A stretch of DNA of 18,087 nucleotides from contig DBKW01000093.1 of the NCBI GenBank assembly GCA_002298665.1, positions 1-18,087 on the forward strand, written 5' to 3'. Positions 7,690-17,123 of the stretch are shown here, in pieces (position 1 is the first letter of the stretch; each line of letters begins with the position of its first letter). A program made the position numbers and the translations under genes. Under the pieces are notes generated by a model. It ran no database searches. It worked only from the letters and a program-made list of their open reading frames with translations, and was not told where the DNA came from. Source of the DNA: Verrucomicrobia bacterium UBA740 (GTDB lineage Bacteria; Verrucomicrobiota; Kiritimatiellia; RFP12; UBA1067).

Positions 7690-7708
7690 TGAATTTACAA
7701 AAGTCTGA

Positions 7709-7713
7709 GAGGA
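7709..7713 (+). promoter_or_regulatory. Ribosome binding site fixing the secretin start at 7719
   Basis: GAGGA lies 5 nt before ATG 7719. An in-frame TTG at 7689 would add ten residues, but it overlaps the -10 box and precedes the expected transcript start. Starting at 7719 places a normal signal peptide at the very N-terminus. Confidence 0.8.
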
Positions 7714-7718
7714 AAATA

Positions 7719-10700
7719 ATGGCTAAGATCGAAAATCTGTTGGTGCTGACCTCGTTGATCGCGTTCATCGCGTTCAGCGGCTCCGCGTTCGCCCAGGACG
7801 ACCTAGATGATTTGTTGAAAGATCTTGAATCGGATGCTGTCGAAACGACGACAATGCCGAAAGCAGAGACGCCGGAGGAAGTTCCGGCATCAACAGAAGA
7901 ACCTCAGTCCGAGGCGGCAACCTCTGCGGCACCTGCCGCGGCGCCGGCGGAAGAGAAGCCGGCAGTCGCCGAGCAAAAGCCGGTCGAGACGATTAAGGAG
8001 TCCGTGGCGGAAAACACCGCGCCGGCACCGTCGACCGTGACGGAAGCCCTTCGGCCGGCAACGGCCGCGGCGGACGGCGAGCCGGCGAAAAAGACGGAAC
8101 AGGCAGCCGCGGCGGAAGTCGAAAAGCCTGTGGTGACGAAGGTGGATTCCGTCCTCAACCTCTTGGACGAACTGGCCGCGGAAGACAATGTAGAGCCAAC
8201 CTCGGCGACGGCAGATGTCGCGCAGGCGAAAATGCCAGCCGCGGCGGCACCGGCTAACCCGGACGCGGAACTCTTGGCCAACATCCGCGCAACGGAAAAA
8301 CTCCGTCGCCAGGCGTACGATGCGCAGGCGCATCGCGAGATCGACGAAGCGCGCCGTGCCATGTCCGAAGAAGATTACGCGGCCGCCGTGCGCCACTACG
8401 GCAACGCCGTTAAGCTGTTGAATGAACGTACGGTTTCCGCGGGCCTGCGTCGCGAATGCGAACAGGGCGTGGCGGAAGGTCTCTACCGCGCCGCTCTTCA
8501 AGAAGACCGCACCGGACGCCGTGCGCGTGCCCTCAAGTTGATGGAAAAGGCTATTGACATGCGCCATCCGCGCGCACGCAGCCAGTACGAAGAGTGGGTG
8601 AAGGAAGGCGACCCCTTGAAGGAAGTGGTCGATGTGGCCGCCATTTCGCATCGTCGCAACGACGCGGACTTCAAGGACAAGCGCGAAAAGACCCTACGCC
8701 ATCTGAAACGGGCGCGCCAGTACCTCGCTACGCGTGAACTGGACAAGGCGCTCGACGAGTGCGAACTCGTGCTCGTATCCGACCCCTACAACCAAGAAGC
8801 CATCCGCGTGCGCAATGCGATCCAGAAAAAACGCCGCACGATTCTGAAGCAGGAACGCGCGGCCACGCGCGAAGGGATGATCGCCGATGTGGACGAGGCT
8901 TGGCGTCCGGTCTATGCGGTGGACGCGCGTGAAATCGCCGATGCGACGGCGCAAACATTGAAGTCCCAGACCGGCGAGGATTCGGAGCGCTCCGTCGAGC
9001 AGTCCATAATCAAACGCATGAAAGAGATGCGACTGCCGTCCATTTCCTTCAAGCCGCCGGCGACGATCATCGACGCGGTGGAGTTCTTCCGCACGGCTTC
9101 CAAGGACTATGACCGCCCCGATATCCCGGTCGAACAGCGCGGATTCAACTTCGTCCTGAAGACCCCGACAACGCTTCAATCGACTGCGGCGGAAGATCAA
9201 TCCATGGAAGAAGATTCGGGCTTCGGTTCGGATGAGGAAAGCTCCCAGTCCGCGAGCGGTCCGGCGGGCGTCCCCGTCATCCCGATGATCGCCGTGAGCA
9301 ACATCTCCTTCTACGACGCCTTGAAGCAGGTCTGCGAACTGGTGGGCTACAAGTTCAAGGTGCAAGGTTCCATCATCATCGTCATGCACAAGAACGCGTC
9401 GACGGACGAAATGGTGACCCGCTCGTACCCGGTGCTGTCGTCCTTCATGGACCGCATGACGAGCGCGTCGAGCGACATGAAGGAAATGAAGTCGTCCGGC
9501 TTCGGCGGCGGCTCGTCCCGTCTTGGCGGCGATGAGGAATCGGAAGGCAATCAGGAGAAGGACTGGAAGGAATTCTTCTCGCTCCTCGGCGTGCAGTGGC
9601 CCGAAGGTTCGTCCATCATGTACATCAAGACGATCGGCAAGTTGCGCGTCAAGAACACCTACGAGAATCTGGCGGAACTCGAGCAGGCTTTGACCGAAAT
9701 GAACGCCGACCCGAAGCTCATCGAAATCGAAGCGCGCTTCGTCGAAGTCTGCCAGGAGGACCTCAACTCCCTTGGCTTTGAATGGATCTTGAACGGCGAC
9801 TACGCACTCGGTCTCAACCGCCACCTCGGCAAGGCGCTCGGCATCAATCCGGGCACGTTTGGCGCGGGATCTACGTCCTCCGGTAATTCTTCTAATCCGT
9901 CCGGACGCCCCTCTCTCGGCGATCATAATAATTCCACGACTGGCGGCGGTTCAACACTGACCGATGTCAGCGAAAAAATAACGGGCGATTTCGTCAACGG
10001 CGGCACGTCGGGCGGGGCGTCGACAGGGTGGTCCCGCAATACGGCGGACGGCGCGAAGCGCAATGTCGGCATCAATTCCTTTGGCGATGGAACGGACTAC
10101 TCGAACGGCAACCGTTATCTCTCGACGGAAGGCAACCACATTTCGGGTGAAAGCAAGTCGACGAACGACCGCTTCATGAAGGTGAACGCCTTCCTGGGCA
10201 GCGCCGATCTCTCGATGATTCTCCACATGCTTGCGCAGCGCAGCGACACGGATCTTCTTTCCGCGCCGAAGGTGCTGACGCGCCCGGGCGAAGAGGCGGT
10301 CATCAAGGTCGTGACGGAATATATCTACCCGACCGACTACGACGTGCAGCTGCAGTCGAGTTCCTCGGGCTCTTCGGGCTCCTCGGGTTCGTCGCAGAGC
10401 GCGATTCTCGCGGTGGTCGAGCCGCAGAGCTTCACGATGCGCGAGGTGGGCGTCATCCTCGACGTCACCCCGACCCTGACGGACGACGGCAATCTCATCG
10501 ACCTCAAGCTCAACACGCAGGTCGTGGACGAACCGACGTGGAGAAACTATGGCATGCGCATACCGTTCACGGGCAATGCCAGTTCTCTTCAGAGTTTCGA
10601 AGGTATTGGCAGTATTTTCTCCGGGCTGTCGGAAGTGTTTACGCAGCTTGGCACAGGACTGACCGATGGCATGAAACAGATGTTCGCCCAAAGCGCGACG

Positions 10701-11078
10701 GATGCGGCGACGTCCGCCCTCGAGAACCTGACCCAGTCGGGTTCCGACAACATCACCTACTATGATGCGCCAATGGAACAGCCGTTCTTCCACGTGCGCT
10801 CGATCGACTCGAACGTGTCGGTCTACCCGGGCGCGACAATCGTGATGGGCGGTCTCATCACGGAGGCGCGCAAGGCGATGGACGACAAGGTGCCGTTCCT
10901 CGGGGACATCCCGTTCATCGGACGGTTCTTCCGCAGCCATTCGGAGCAGACGAGCAAGCGCAACCTGCTCATCTTCGTGACGACGCGTCTCGTCGACGTT
11001 CAGGGGCGTGAAGTCGCGCTCGGGGCCATCGAGGACAAGAACGCGAACGTGAAGCCGGCCCCGAAGGCCGCGAAGTAA
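7719..11078 (+). CDS. Amuc_1098-like outer-membrane secretin (PilQ/GspD superfamily)
   Basis: A 1119-residue secretin expected to form the outer-membrane ring of the pilus-like system. In order: a signal peptide (1-25, cleavage AFA before QDD); an acidic Ala/Pro/Glu-rich low-complexity region (about 48-140); a helical, TPR-like region (about 184-390); an STN/N-domain region (about 441-568); a Ser/Gly stretch; a second short N-domain (about 627-665); and the secretin core (about 667-1095). Core landmarks are LIEIEARFVEV (667-677), MREVGVILDVTPTL, YPGATIVMGGLI and VPFLGDIPFIGRFFRS (1058-1073). Two Gly/Ser/Asn/Thr-rich inserts (about 715-815 and 945-1010) and a GSS repeat interrupt the core. It is much longer than typical PilQ or GspD, mainly because of the N-terminal half. 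It has its own promoter. No pilotin gene is visible nearby. The superfamily is certain and cassette membership strongly supported. Confidence 0.93.
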   Translation: MAKIENLLVLTSLIAFIAFSGSAFAQDDLDDLLKDLESDAVETTTMPKAETPEEVPASTEEPQSEAATSAAPAAAPAEEKPAVAEQKPVETIKESVAENTAPAPSTVTEALRPATAAADGEPAKKTEQAAAAEVEKPVVTKVDSVLNLLDELAAEDNVEPTSATADVAQAKMPAAAAPANPDAELLANIRATEKLRRQAYDAQAHREIDEARRAMSEEDYAAAVRHYGNAVKLLNERTVSAGLRRECEQGVAEGLYRAALQEDRTGRRARALKLMEKAIDMRHPRARSQYEEWVKEGDPLKEVVDVAAISHRRNDADFKDKREKTLRHLKRARQYLATRELDKALDECELVLVSDPYNQEAIRVRNAIQKKRRTILKQERAATREGMIADVDEAWRPVYAVDAREIADATAQTLKSQTGEDSERSVEQSIIKRMKEMRLPSISFKPPATIIDAVEFFRTASKDYDRPDIPVEQRGFNFVLKTPTTLQSTAAEDQSMEEDSGFGSDEESSQSASGPAGVPVIPMIAVSNISFYDALKQVCELVGYKFKVQGSIIIVMHKNASTDEMVTRSYPVLSSFMDRMTSASSDMKEMKSSGFGGGSSRLGGDEESEGNQEKDWKEFFSLLGVQWPEGSSIMYIKTIGKLRVKNTYENLAELEQALTEMNADPKLIEIEARFVEVCQEDLNSLGFEWILNGDYALGLNRHLGKALGINPGTFGAGSTSSGNSSNPSGRPSLGDHNNSTTGGGSTLTDVSEKITGDFVNGGTSGGASTGWSRNTADGAKRNVGINSFGDGTDYSNGNRYLSTEGNHISGESKSTNDRFMKVNAFLGSADLSMILHMLAQRSDTDLLSAPKVLTRPGEEAVIKVVTEYIYPTDYDVQLQSSSSGSSGSSGSSQSAILAVVEPQSFTMREVGVILDVTPTLTDDGNLIDLKLNTQVVDEPTWRNYGMRIPFTGNASSLQSFEGIGSIFSGLSEVFTQLGTGLTDGMKQMFAQSATDAATSALENLTQSGSDNITYYDAPMEQPFFHVRSIDSNVSVYPGATIVMGGLITEARKAMDDKVPFLGDIPFIGRFFRSHSEQTSKRNLLIFVTTRLVDVQGREVALGAIEDKNANVKPAPKAAK
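10365..10391 (+). repeat. Three tandem 9-nt units encoding Ser-Gly-Ser in the secretin
   Basis: The units tcgggctct, tcgggctcc and tcgggttcg follow each other in frame and give a Ser/Gly-only loop of about 13 residues (from 10356) within the secretin core. Gain or loss of units would lengthen or shorten the loop without breaking the frame. Confidence 0.8.
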
Positions 11079-11082
11079 GACG

Positions 11083-11609
11083 ATGCCCAAACTTTGTCTT
11101 ACGGGAGGGATTGCCTGCGGCAAGTCCCTCCTTTCTCGTTATCTGCGCGAGCGGGGTATCGAGACGCTGGATGCGGACGATATCGTGCACGAGCTGATCC
11201 CGGCGGAAGAACGCCGCCGCCTCGCGCCCCTCGTTTTCAACAATCCCTCCGCGCGAAAGGAACTCGAGTCGCGCATCCATCCCCTCGTGAAGGCGCGGCT
11301 GGAAGCGTTCACGTCCGCGGCGAAACCCGGAGTGCCGCGCTTGGCGATAATTCCTTTGCTTTTTGAGTGTAAATGGGACGCGGAATATGATATAATATGT
11401 TGCGTCATCTCCGATCGCGCGAAGCAGATCGCGCGGATGATGCAGACGCGCGGCTACACCCGCGACGAGGCCGAGGCACGACTTTCCGCGCAGATGGATG
11501 TCGCCGAGAAGGCCCGAAAATCCCACTACGTCATCCCGAACAACGGGACGGCGCAAGAACTGGAACAAGAAGCTGCGCGTTTTGCCGCGTGGTTGAAAGA
11601 GAGAATCAA

Positions 11610-11613
<4 letters not shown>
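11083..11613 (+). CDS. coaE: Dephospho-CoA kinase, compact form
   Basis: The last enzyme of CoA synthesis phosphorylates the 3'-hydroxyl of dephospho-CoA with ATP in the cytoplasm. The 176-residue protein shows the P-loop GGIACGKS (8-15), the DAD motif (30-32) with the following His, IHPLV (65-69), the IPLLFE motif (90-95) and a lid-type segment RGYTRDEAEARLSAQM (123-138). It is shorter than the usual 200 or so residues because the segment between the DAD helix and the VFNNP motif lacks about 24 residues, including the usual phenylalanine-glycine and DG elements. All nucleotide-binding motifs remain, so it is probably active. It starts 4 nt after the secretin stop with no clear ribosome site, and a strong hairpin covers its P-loop codons. 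Its stop overlaps the rho start by ATGA. Confidence 0.93.
11104..11136 (+). terminator. Hairpin with short T tract inside the start of coaE
   Basis: The arms 11104-11115 and 11119-11131 form a 12-bp, mostly GC stem with one bulged G (11124) and a TGC loop, followed by TTTCT. The stem is built from the coaE P-loop codons. It lies 25 nt after the secretin stop and could act as an intrinsic terminator or attenuator of the pilus transcript, relieved when ribosomes translate coaE. The T tract is short, so termination would be partial at best. The structure is seen; the function is inferred. Confidence 0.4.
11368..11396 (+). promoter_or_regulatory. Possible internal promoter in coaE, upstream of rho
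   Basis: TGATATAAT (11388-11396) is an extended -10 element with a perfect TATAAT. Seventeen bases upstream is only a weak -35 match, TGTAAA (11368-11373). The element sits in an AT-rich patch (about 11341-11400) that stands out in an otherwise GC-rich gene. A transcript from here would carry a leader of about 200 nt before the rho ATG, and rho genes are often controlled through their leaders. Confidence 0.4.
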
Positions 11614-13223
<1,610 letters not shown>

Positions 13224-13230
13224 GGCGCCC

Positions 13231-16014
13231 ATGGCCGGCGACATAGTCATCAAGGGCGCGCGCGAACACAACCTGCGCGGCGTGGACGTGACGATACCCC
13301 GGGACGCCCTGACGGTCGTCACGGGCCTCTCGGGCAGTGGCAAGTCCTCGCTCGCCTTCGACACGCTTTACGCAGAGGGCCAGCGGCGCTACGTCGAGTC
13401 GCTTTCCGCCTACGCGCGGCAGTTCCTGGACCGTCTGCGCAAGCCGGACGTGGAGAAGATCGAGGGTCTCTCGCCTGCGATCTCCATCGAGCAGCACACG
13501 ACCTCGGGCAATCCGCGCTCGATCGTCGCGACGGTCACCGAAATCCACGACTACTTGCGCCTCCTGTACGGCTCCATCGCCGTGCCCCACTGCCCCGTCT
13601 GCGGACGCGAAGTCCACCGCCAGACGGCCGAGCAGATCGTCGAGGCCATCCAGGCGCTCCCGGCCGGCAAGATCATCCTCTACGCTCCCGCCGTGCGCGG
13701 CAAGAAGGGCGGCCACGACGACGTCCTGGCCGCGGCCAAGCGCAACGGCTTCGCCCGCGTGCGCATCGACGGGGCGATCTACACGACGGACGAACTGCCC
13801 GCGTTGGACAAGAAGCGCAACCACACGATCGAGATCGTCGTCGACCGCCTCGTCCTCCCCTGCGACCGGGCGCGCCTGACGGACTCCGTCGAGCTCGCGC
13901 TCCGCGAAGGCAAGGGCCTTCTCGAGGTGGAGCAGGTCGGCGGCGAGACGAAGACCTATTCGGAACTCAACGCCTGCACGCACTGCGGCATCTCGTTCCC
14001 CGAACTGAAGCCGCGCTCCTTCTCGTTCAACTCGCCCTTCGGCGCCTGCCCGACGTGCGGCGGACTGGGCCGGATCTACTATTTCGACGAGAACCTCGTC
14101 GTGCCCGACAAGACGCTCCCGCTGGGCGAGTGCATCCACCCCTGGCGGCGCGCCGGCCACAACGCCATCATGTACTACAACGCGCTCCTCGAGCAGATCG
14201 CCAAGCAGTACAAGGTGAGCCTCTCGACGCCCTACAAGGACCTGCCCGCGAAGTTCCGCCACGATCTCATGCACGGCTTCAAGGACAATCTCGTCCTGCC
14301 CTGGCGCCGCGAGGACCGTCCCTTCGAAGGCGTGCTGGCGACGCTCGCCAAGCGCCTCGCGGAGGCGGAGGACGACGAGACGCGCGCCAAATACGAAGCC
14401 TACCAGAGCTACCGCGTCTGCCCCGACTGCCACGGCTCGCGCCTGCGCCCCGAATCGCGCGCGGCCACCGTGGCGGACAAGACGATCGTCGACGTGCTCG
14501 CGATGACGGTGGACGTCGCCTGCGCCCACTTCACGCGCGTCGCCGCCGAGAACCTCCGCTTCCCCAAGCCCATCGTCGAGATCCTGGCGGAAATCACGCG
14601 GCGGCTGACCTTCCTGCTCGATGTCGGGCTCGACTACCTCACGCTCGACCGCGCCGCCTCCACGCTTTCCGGCGGCGAAATGCAGCGCATCCGCCTGGCG
14701 ACGCAGATCGGCTCCGGCCTGACGGGCGTCCTCTACGTCCTCGACGAACCCACCATCGGCCTGCACCCGCGGGACAACGAGCGGCTGATCGGCACGCTGA
14801 AGAGCCTGCGCGACCGCGGCAACACGGTCGTCGTCGTCGAGCACGACGCCGAGATGATGAAGGCGGCGGACTGCATCGTCGACCTCGGCCCCGGCGCCGG
14901 GCGCGAGGGCGGCCGGCTCATGTACTGCGGCGATTACGCGGGGCTCCTCGAGGCGAAGAGCCTGACGGCGGACTATCTGACCGGGCGCCGCCAGGTCGTG
15001 CCGCCCGGCGTGCCGCGCCCGCTCCCGCCGAACCCGAAGTTCCTGACGATTTCCGGCTGCACCGAGCACAACCTCAAGAACGTCACCGCGCGCATCCCCA
15101 TCGGCTCGTTCACCGTGGTGACCGGCGTCTCCGGCTCGGGCAAGTCCACGCTCGTCGACGAGACGCTCAAGCGCGCGCTCATGAAGAAGTTCTACGGCGC
15201 GAAGGCGCAGCCGGGCGCGTACCGCCGGCTGACCGGCACGGAAAACTTCGACAAGGTCATCGAAATCGACCAGTCGCCCATCGGCCGCACGCCGCGCTCG
15301 AACCCGGCGACCTACGTCGGGTTCTTCTCCGAAATACGCGAGCTTTTCGCGCAGACCGAGGCGGCGCGCGCCCGCGGCTACACGGCCGGACGCTTCTCCT
15401 TCAACGTGAAGGGCGGACGCTGCGAGGCGTGCGGCGGCGACGGCGTGCGCAAGCTCGAGATGAGCTTTCTGCCGGACGCGTACGTCACGTGCGAACAGTG
15501 CGGCGGGCGGCGCTTCAACGCCGAGACGCTCGAGGTCACCTACGGCGGCAAGAACATCGCCGACGTCCTCGACATGACCGTCGCCGAGGCGCACGAATTC
15601 TTCGCCAAGGTCCCGAGCCTCGCCCGCAAGCTGGGCACGCTCGTCGACGTCGGCCTCGGCTACGTGGCGCTCGGCCAGAGCGCGACCACGCTCTCCGGCG
15701 GCGAAGCCCAGCGCATCAAGCTCGCGACGGAACTCTCGCGCCGCGCGACGGGCCGCACCCTGTATCTTCTGGACGAACCGACGACCGGACTCCACTTCGA
15801 CGACGTCGCCAAGCTGATGCGCCTCCTGCTGCGCCTGCGCGACCAGGGCAACACCATCGTCGTGATCGAGCACAACGTGGACGTCATGCGCTGCGCGGAC
15901 TGGATCATCGACCTCGGGCCGAACGGCGGCGCGGGCGGCGGCGAACTCGTCGCGGAAGGCCCGATCGCGGCGATCCGCGCCTGCCCGCGGTCCGTCACGG
16001 GACGATTTTTGTAG
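13231..16014 (+). CDS. uvrA: Excinuclease ABC subunit A
   Basis: UvrA is the DNA-damage sensing ATPase of nucleotide excision repair, working as a dimer with UvrB. The 927-residue protein is full length. It carries two ABC modules, with Walker A GLSGSGKS (32-39) and GVSGSGKS (632-639), and signature motifs LSGGEMQR (479-486) and LSGGEAQR (821-828). The expected cysteine pairs are intact: Cys121/Cys124 (CPVC), Cys249/Cys252 with Cys273/Cys276 (first canonical zinc finger), and Cys731/Cys734 with Cys754/Cys757 (C-terminal finger). The insertion-domain region around residues 400-470 is normal for the family. The ATG at 13231 lies 7 nt after rho, so the two are probably co-transcribed. A very long open frame on the opposite strand is a by-product of the strong G/C preference at third positions. 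Confidence 0.98.
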   Translation: MAGDIVIKGAREHNLRGVDVTIPRDALTVVTGLSGSGKSSLAFDTLYAEGQRRYVESLSAYARQFLDRLRKPDVEKIEGLSPAISIEQHTTSGNPRSIVATVTEIHDYLRLLYGSIAVPHCPVCGREVHRQTAEQIVEAIQALPAGKIILYAPAVRGKKGGHDDVLAAAKRNGFARVRIDGAIYTTDELPALDKKRNHTIEIVVDRLVLPCDRARLTDSVELALREGKGLLEVEQVGGETKTYSELNACTHCGISFPELKPRSFSFNSPFGACPTCGGLGRIYYFDENLVVPDKTLPLGECIHPWRRAGHNAIMYYNALLEQIAKQYKVSLSTPYKDLPAKFRHDLMHGFKDNLVLPWRREDRPFEGVLATLAKRLAEAEDDETRAKYEAYQSYRVCPDCHGSRLRPESRAATVADKTIVDVLAMTVDVACAHFTRVAAENLRFPKPIVEILAEITRRLTFLLDVGLDYLTLDRAASTLSGGEMQRIRLATQIGSGLTGVLYVLDEPTIGLHPRDNERLIGTLKSLRDRGNTVVVVEHDAEMMKAADCIVDLGPGAGREGGRLMYCGDYAGLLEAKSLTADYLTGRRQVVPPGVPRPLPPNPKFLTISGCTEHNLKNVTARIPIGSFTVVTGVSGSGKSTLVDETLKRALMKKFYGAKAQPGAYRRLTGTENFDKVIEIDQSPIGRTPRSNPATYVGFFSEIRELFAQTEAARARGYTAGRFSFNVKGGRCEACGGDGVRKLEMSFLPDAYVTCEQCGGRRFNAETLEVTYGGKNIADVLDMTVAEAHEFFAKVPSLARKLGTLVDVGLGYVALGQSATTLSGGEAQRIKLATELSRRATGRTLYLLDEPTTGLHFDDVAKLMRLLLRLRDQGNTIVVIEHNVDVMRCADWIIDLGPNGGAGGGELVAEGPIAAIRACPRSVTGRFL
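15990..16010 (+). terminator. Weak hairpin plus T5 at the end of uvrA
   Basis: GTCCG (15990-15994) can pair with CGGAC (15998 and 16000-16003) across one bulged G, giving a small stem directly followed by ATTTTT. It overlaps the last uvrA codons. The stem is short and the loop tight, so this is only a candidate, but it sits where a terminator would be expected, since pheS has its own promoter. Confidence 0.25.
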
Positions 16015-16030
16015 ACGGCGCGGACGCCTG

Positions 16031-16059
16031 TTCCGCCGGACGCCGAATTATGGTATAAT
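16031..16059 (+). promoter_or_regulatory. Extended -10 promoter for pheS
   Basis: TGGTATAAT (16051-16059) is an extended -10 element with a perfect hexamer. The -35 region 17 bases upstream (TTCCGC, 16031-16036) is poor, as is common for extended -10 promoters. The expected transcript start, near 16066, leaves a leader of about 19 nt containing AGAGGTG before ATG 16085. That is too short for a T-box or leader-peptide attenuator. Confidence 0.65.
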
Positions 16060-16084
16060 AACCGAAACAGAGTAGAGGTGACAG

Positions 16085-17095
16085 ATGACGATTGCAGAAC
16101 TCGAGACAGCGCAGGCCCAGAGCCTGGAAGAGATCGCCGCGGCGGCGGAACCGGCCGCGGTGGAGGCCCTCCGCGTGAAGTACGTGGGGCGCAACGGCCT
16201 TATCCCCGCGCTCATCAAGGGCCTGAAGGACGTGCCCAAGGAAGAGCGCCCGGCCTTCGGCAAGGCCGTGCAGGCTTGGCGGGCCGCGGTGGAAGCCGCC
16301 CTCGCGGCGAAGGTGGCGAACGCCGCGGACGAATCCGCCGCGGACGTCGATCTGACCCTGCCCGGACGCTGGTGGAACCTCGGCGTGAAGCATCCGCTTT
16401 CGCGCGTCATCGAGGAGACCGCGGCGATTTTCGGCCGCCTCGGCTTCACGGTCGCCGACGGTCCCGAGCTCGAGAACCGCTTCAACAACTTCACCGCCCT
16501 CAACACCCCGCCGCACCATCCCTCCATGGACCGGAGCGACACGTTCTGGTTCGGCGAGGACTGTCTCCTGCGCACCCAGACCTCGCCCGTCCAGATCCGC
16601 ACCATGATGGCCAACAAGCCGCCTGTGCGCGTCATCTGCCCGGGTCGCACCTACCGCCGCGACACGACGGACGCGACGCACAGCGCCAATTTCCACCAGA
16701 TCGAGGGCCTCTACGTGGACACGAAGCCCGTGTCGCTCGCGGACCTCAAGAGCGTGCTCGCCTACTTCGCGCGCGCCATGATGGGCGAGAGCGTGACGGT
16801 GCGCTTCCGTCCACACTTCTTCCCCTTCACCGAACCCTCCGTCGAAGTCGACTTCTCCTGCCACGTCTGCAAGGGCAAGGGCTGCGCCGTGTGCAAGCAG
16901 TCCGGCTGGATCGAGGTCGCCGGCGCCGGCATGGTCGACCCGCGCGTCTTCAAGCACGTCGGCTACGACCCCGAAACCGTCTCGGGCTACGCCTTCGGCT
17001 TCGGCGTGGAGCGCATCGCGATGATCAAGTACGGCATCCCGGACATCCGCTGGCTCTACGAGAACGACATCCGCTTCCTGTCGCAGTTCGCCTGA
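16085..17095 (+). CDS. pheS: Phenylalanyl-tRNA synthetase alpha subunit
   Basis: PheS is the catalytic subunit of the (alpha-beta)2 enzyme that charges tRNA-Phe. The 336-residue protein has the N-terminal coiled-coil arm (about 1-85), motif 2 as GRTYRRDTTDATHSANFHQI (187-206), FFPFTEPSVEVDF (245-257) and motif 3 GFGVERIAMIKYGIPDIR (305-322). A cysteine cluster at 259, 262, 267 and 270 (CHVCKGKGCAVC) precedes the GAGMV motif; this CxxC pair is found in many bacterial PheS proteins. The substrate-pocket Ala in GYAFGFG (Ala303) is kept. ATG 16085 has AGAGGTG upstream. The partner gene pheT is not downstream; a CorA-type gene follows after 28 nt, so the two subunits are encoded apart unless pheT lies elsewhere nearby. 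Confidence 0.97.
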   Translation: MTIAELETAQAQSLEEIAAAAEPAAVEALRVKYVGRNGLIPALIKGLKDVPKEERPAFGKAVQAWRAAVEAALAAKVANAADESAADVDLTLPGRWWNLGVKHPLSRVIEETAAIFGRLGFTVADGPELENRFNNFTALNTPPHHPSMDRSDTFWFGEDCLLRTQTSPVQIRTMMANKPPVRVICPGRTYRRDTTDATHSANFHQIEGLYVDTKPVSLADLKSVLAYFARAMMGESVTVRFRPHFFPFTEPSVEVDFSCHVCKGKGCAVCKQSGWIEVAGAGMVDPRVFKHVGYDPETVSGYAFGFGVERIAMIKYGIPDIRWLYENDIRFLSQFA

Positions 17096-17123
17096 GCACA
17101 CGGCCGCCACGAGGAGAAGCGCC

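Noticed and set aside
7689..7718. TTG start 30 nt upstream of the secretin ATG
   Set aside because: It lies on the promoter -10 box and would place a charged peptide before the signal sequence. ATG 7719 has GAGGA at the right distance.
8694..11123. Two long minus-strand frames opposite the secretin gene (8694-9926 and 9951-11123)
   Set aside because: They mirror the secretin coding frame, lack domains and show no ribosome site. The + strand protein has clear secretin motifs.
11397..11609. Upstream extension of rho to an ATG at 11397
   Set aside because: The extra residues are out-of-frame translation of coaE. The ATGA overlap and purine-rich site at 11610 give a better start.
16020..16036. 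Small inverted repeat GCGGA/TCCGC before pheS
   Set aside because: A 5-bp stem with a 7-nt loop in GC-rich sequence is expected by chance. It overlaps the -35 region, but no regulator can be named.
14055..16058. 667-codon + strand frame overlapping uvrA in another frame
   Set aside because: It is Arg/Pro/Ala-rich shadow translation with no motif, while the uvrA frame holds all expected motifs through its C-terminus.
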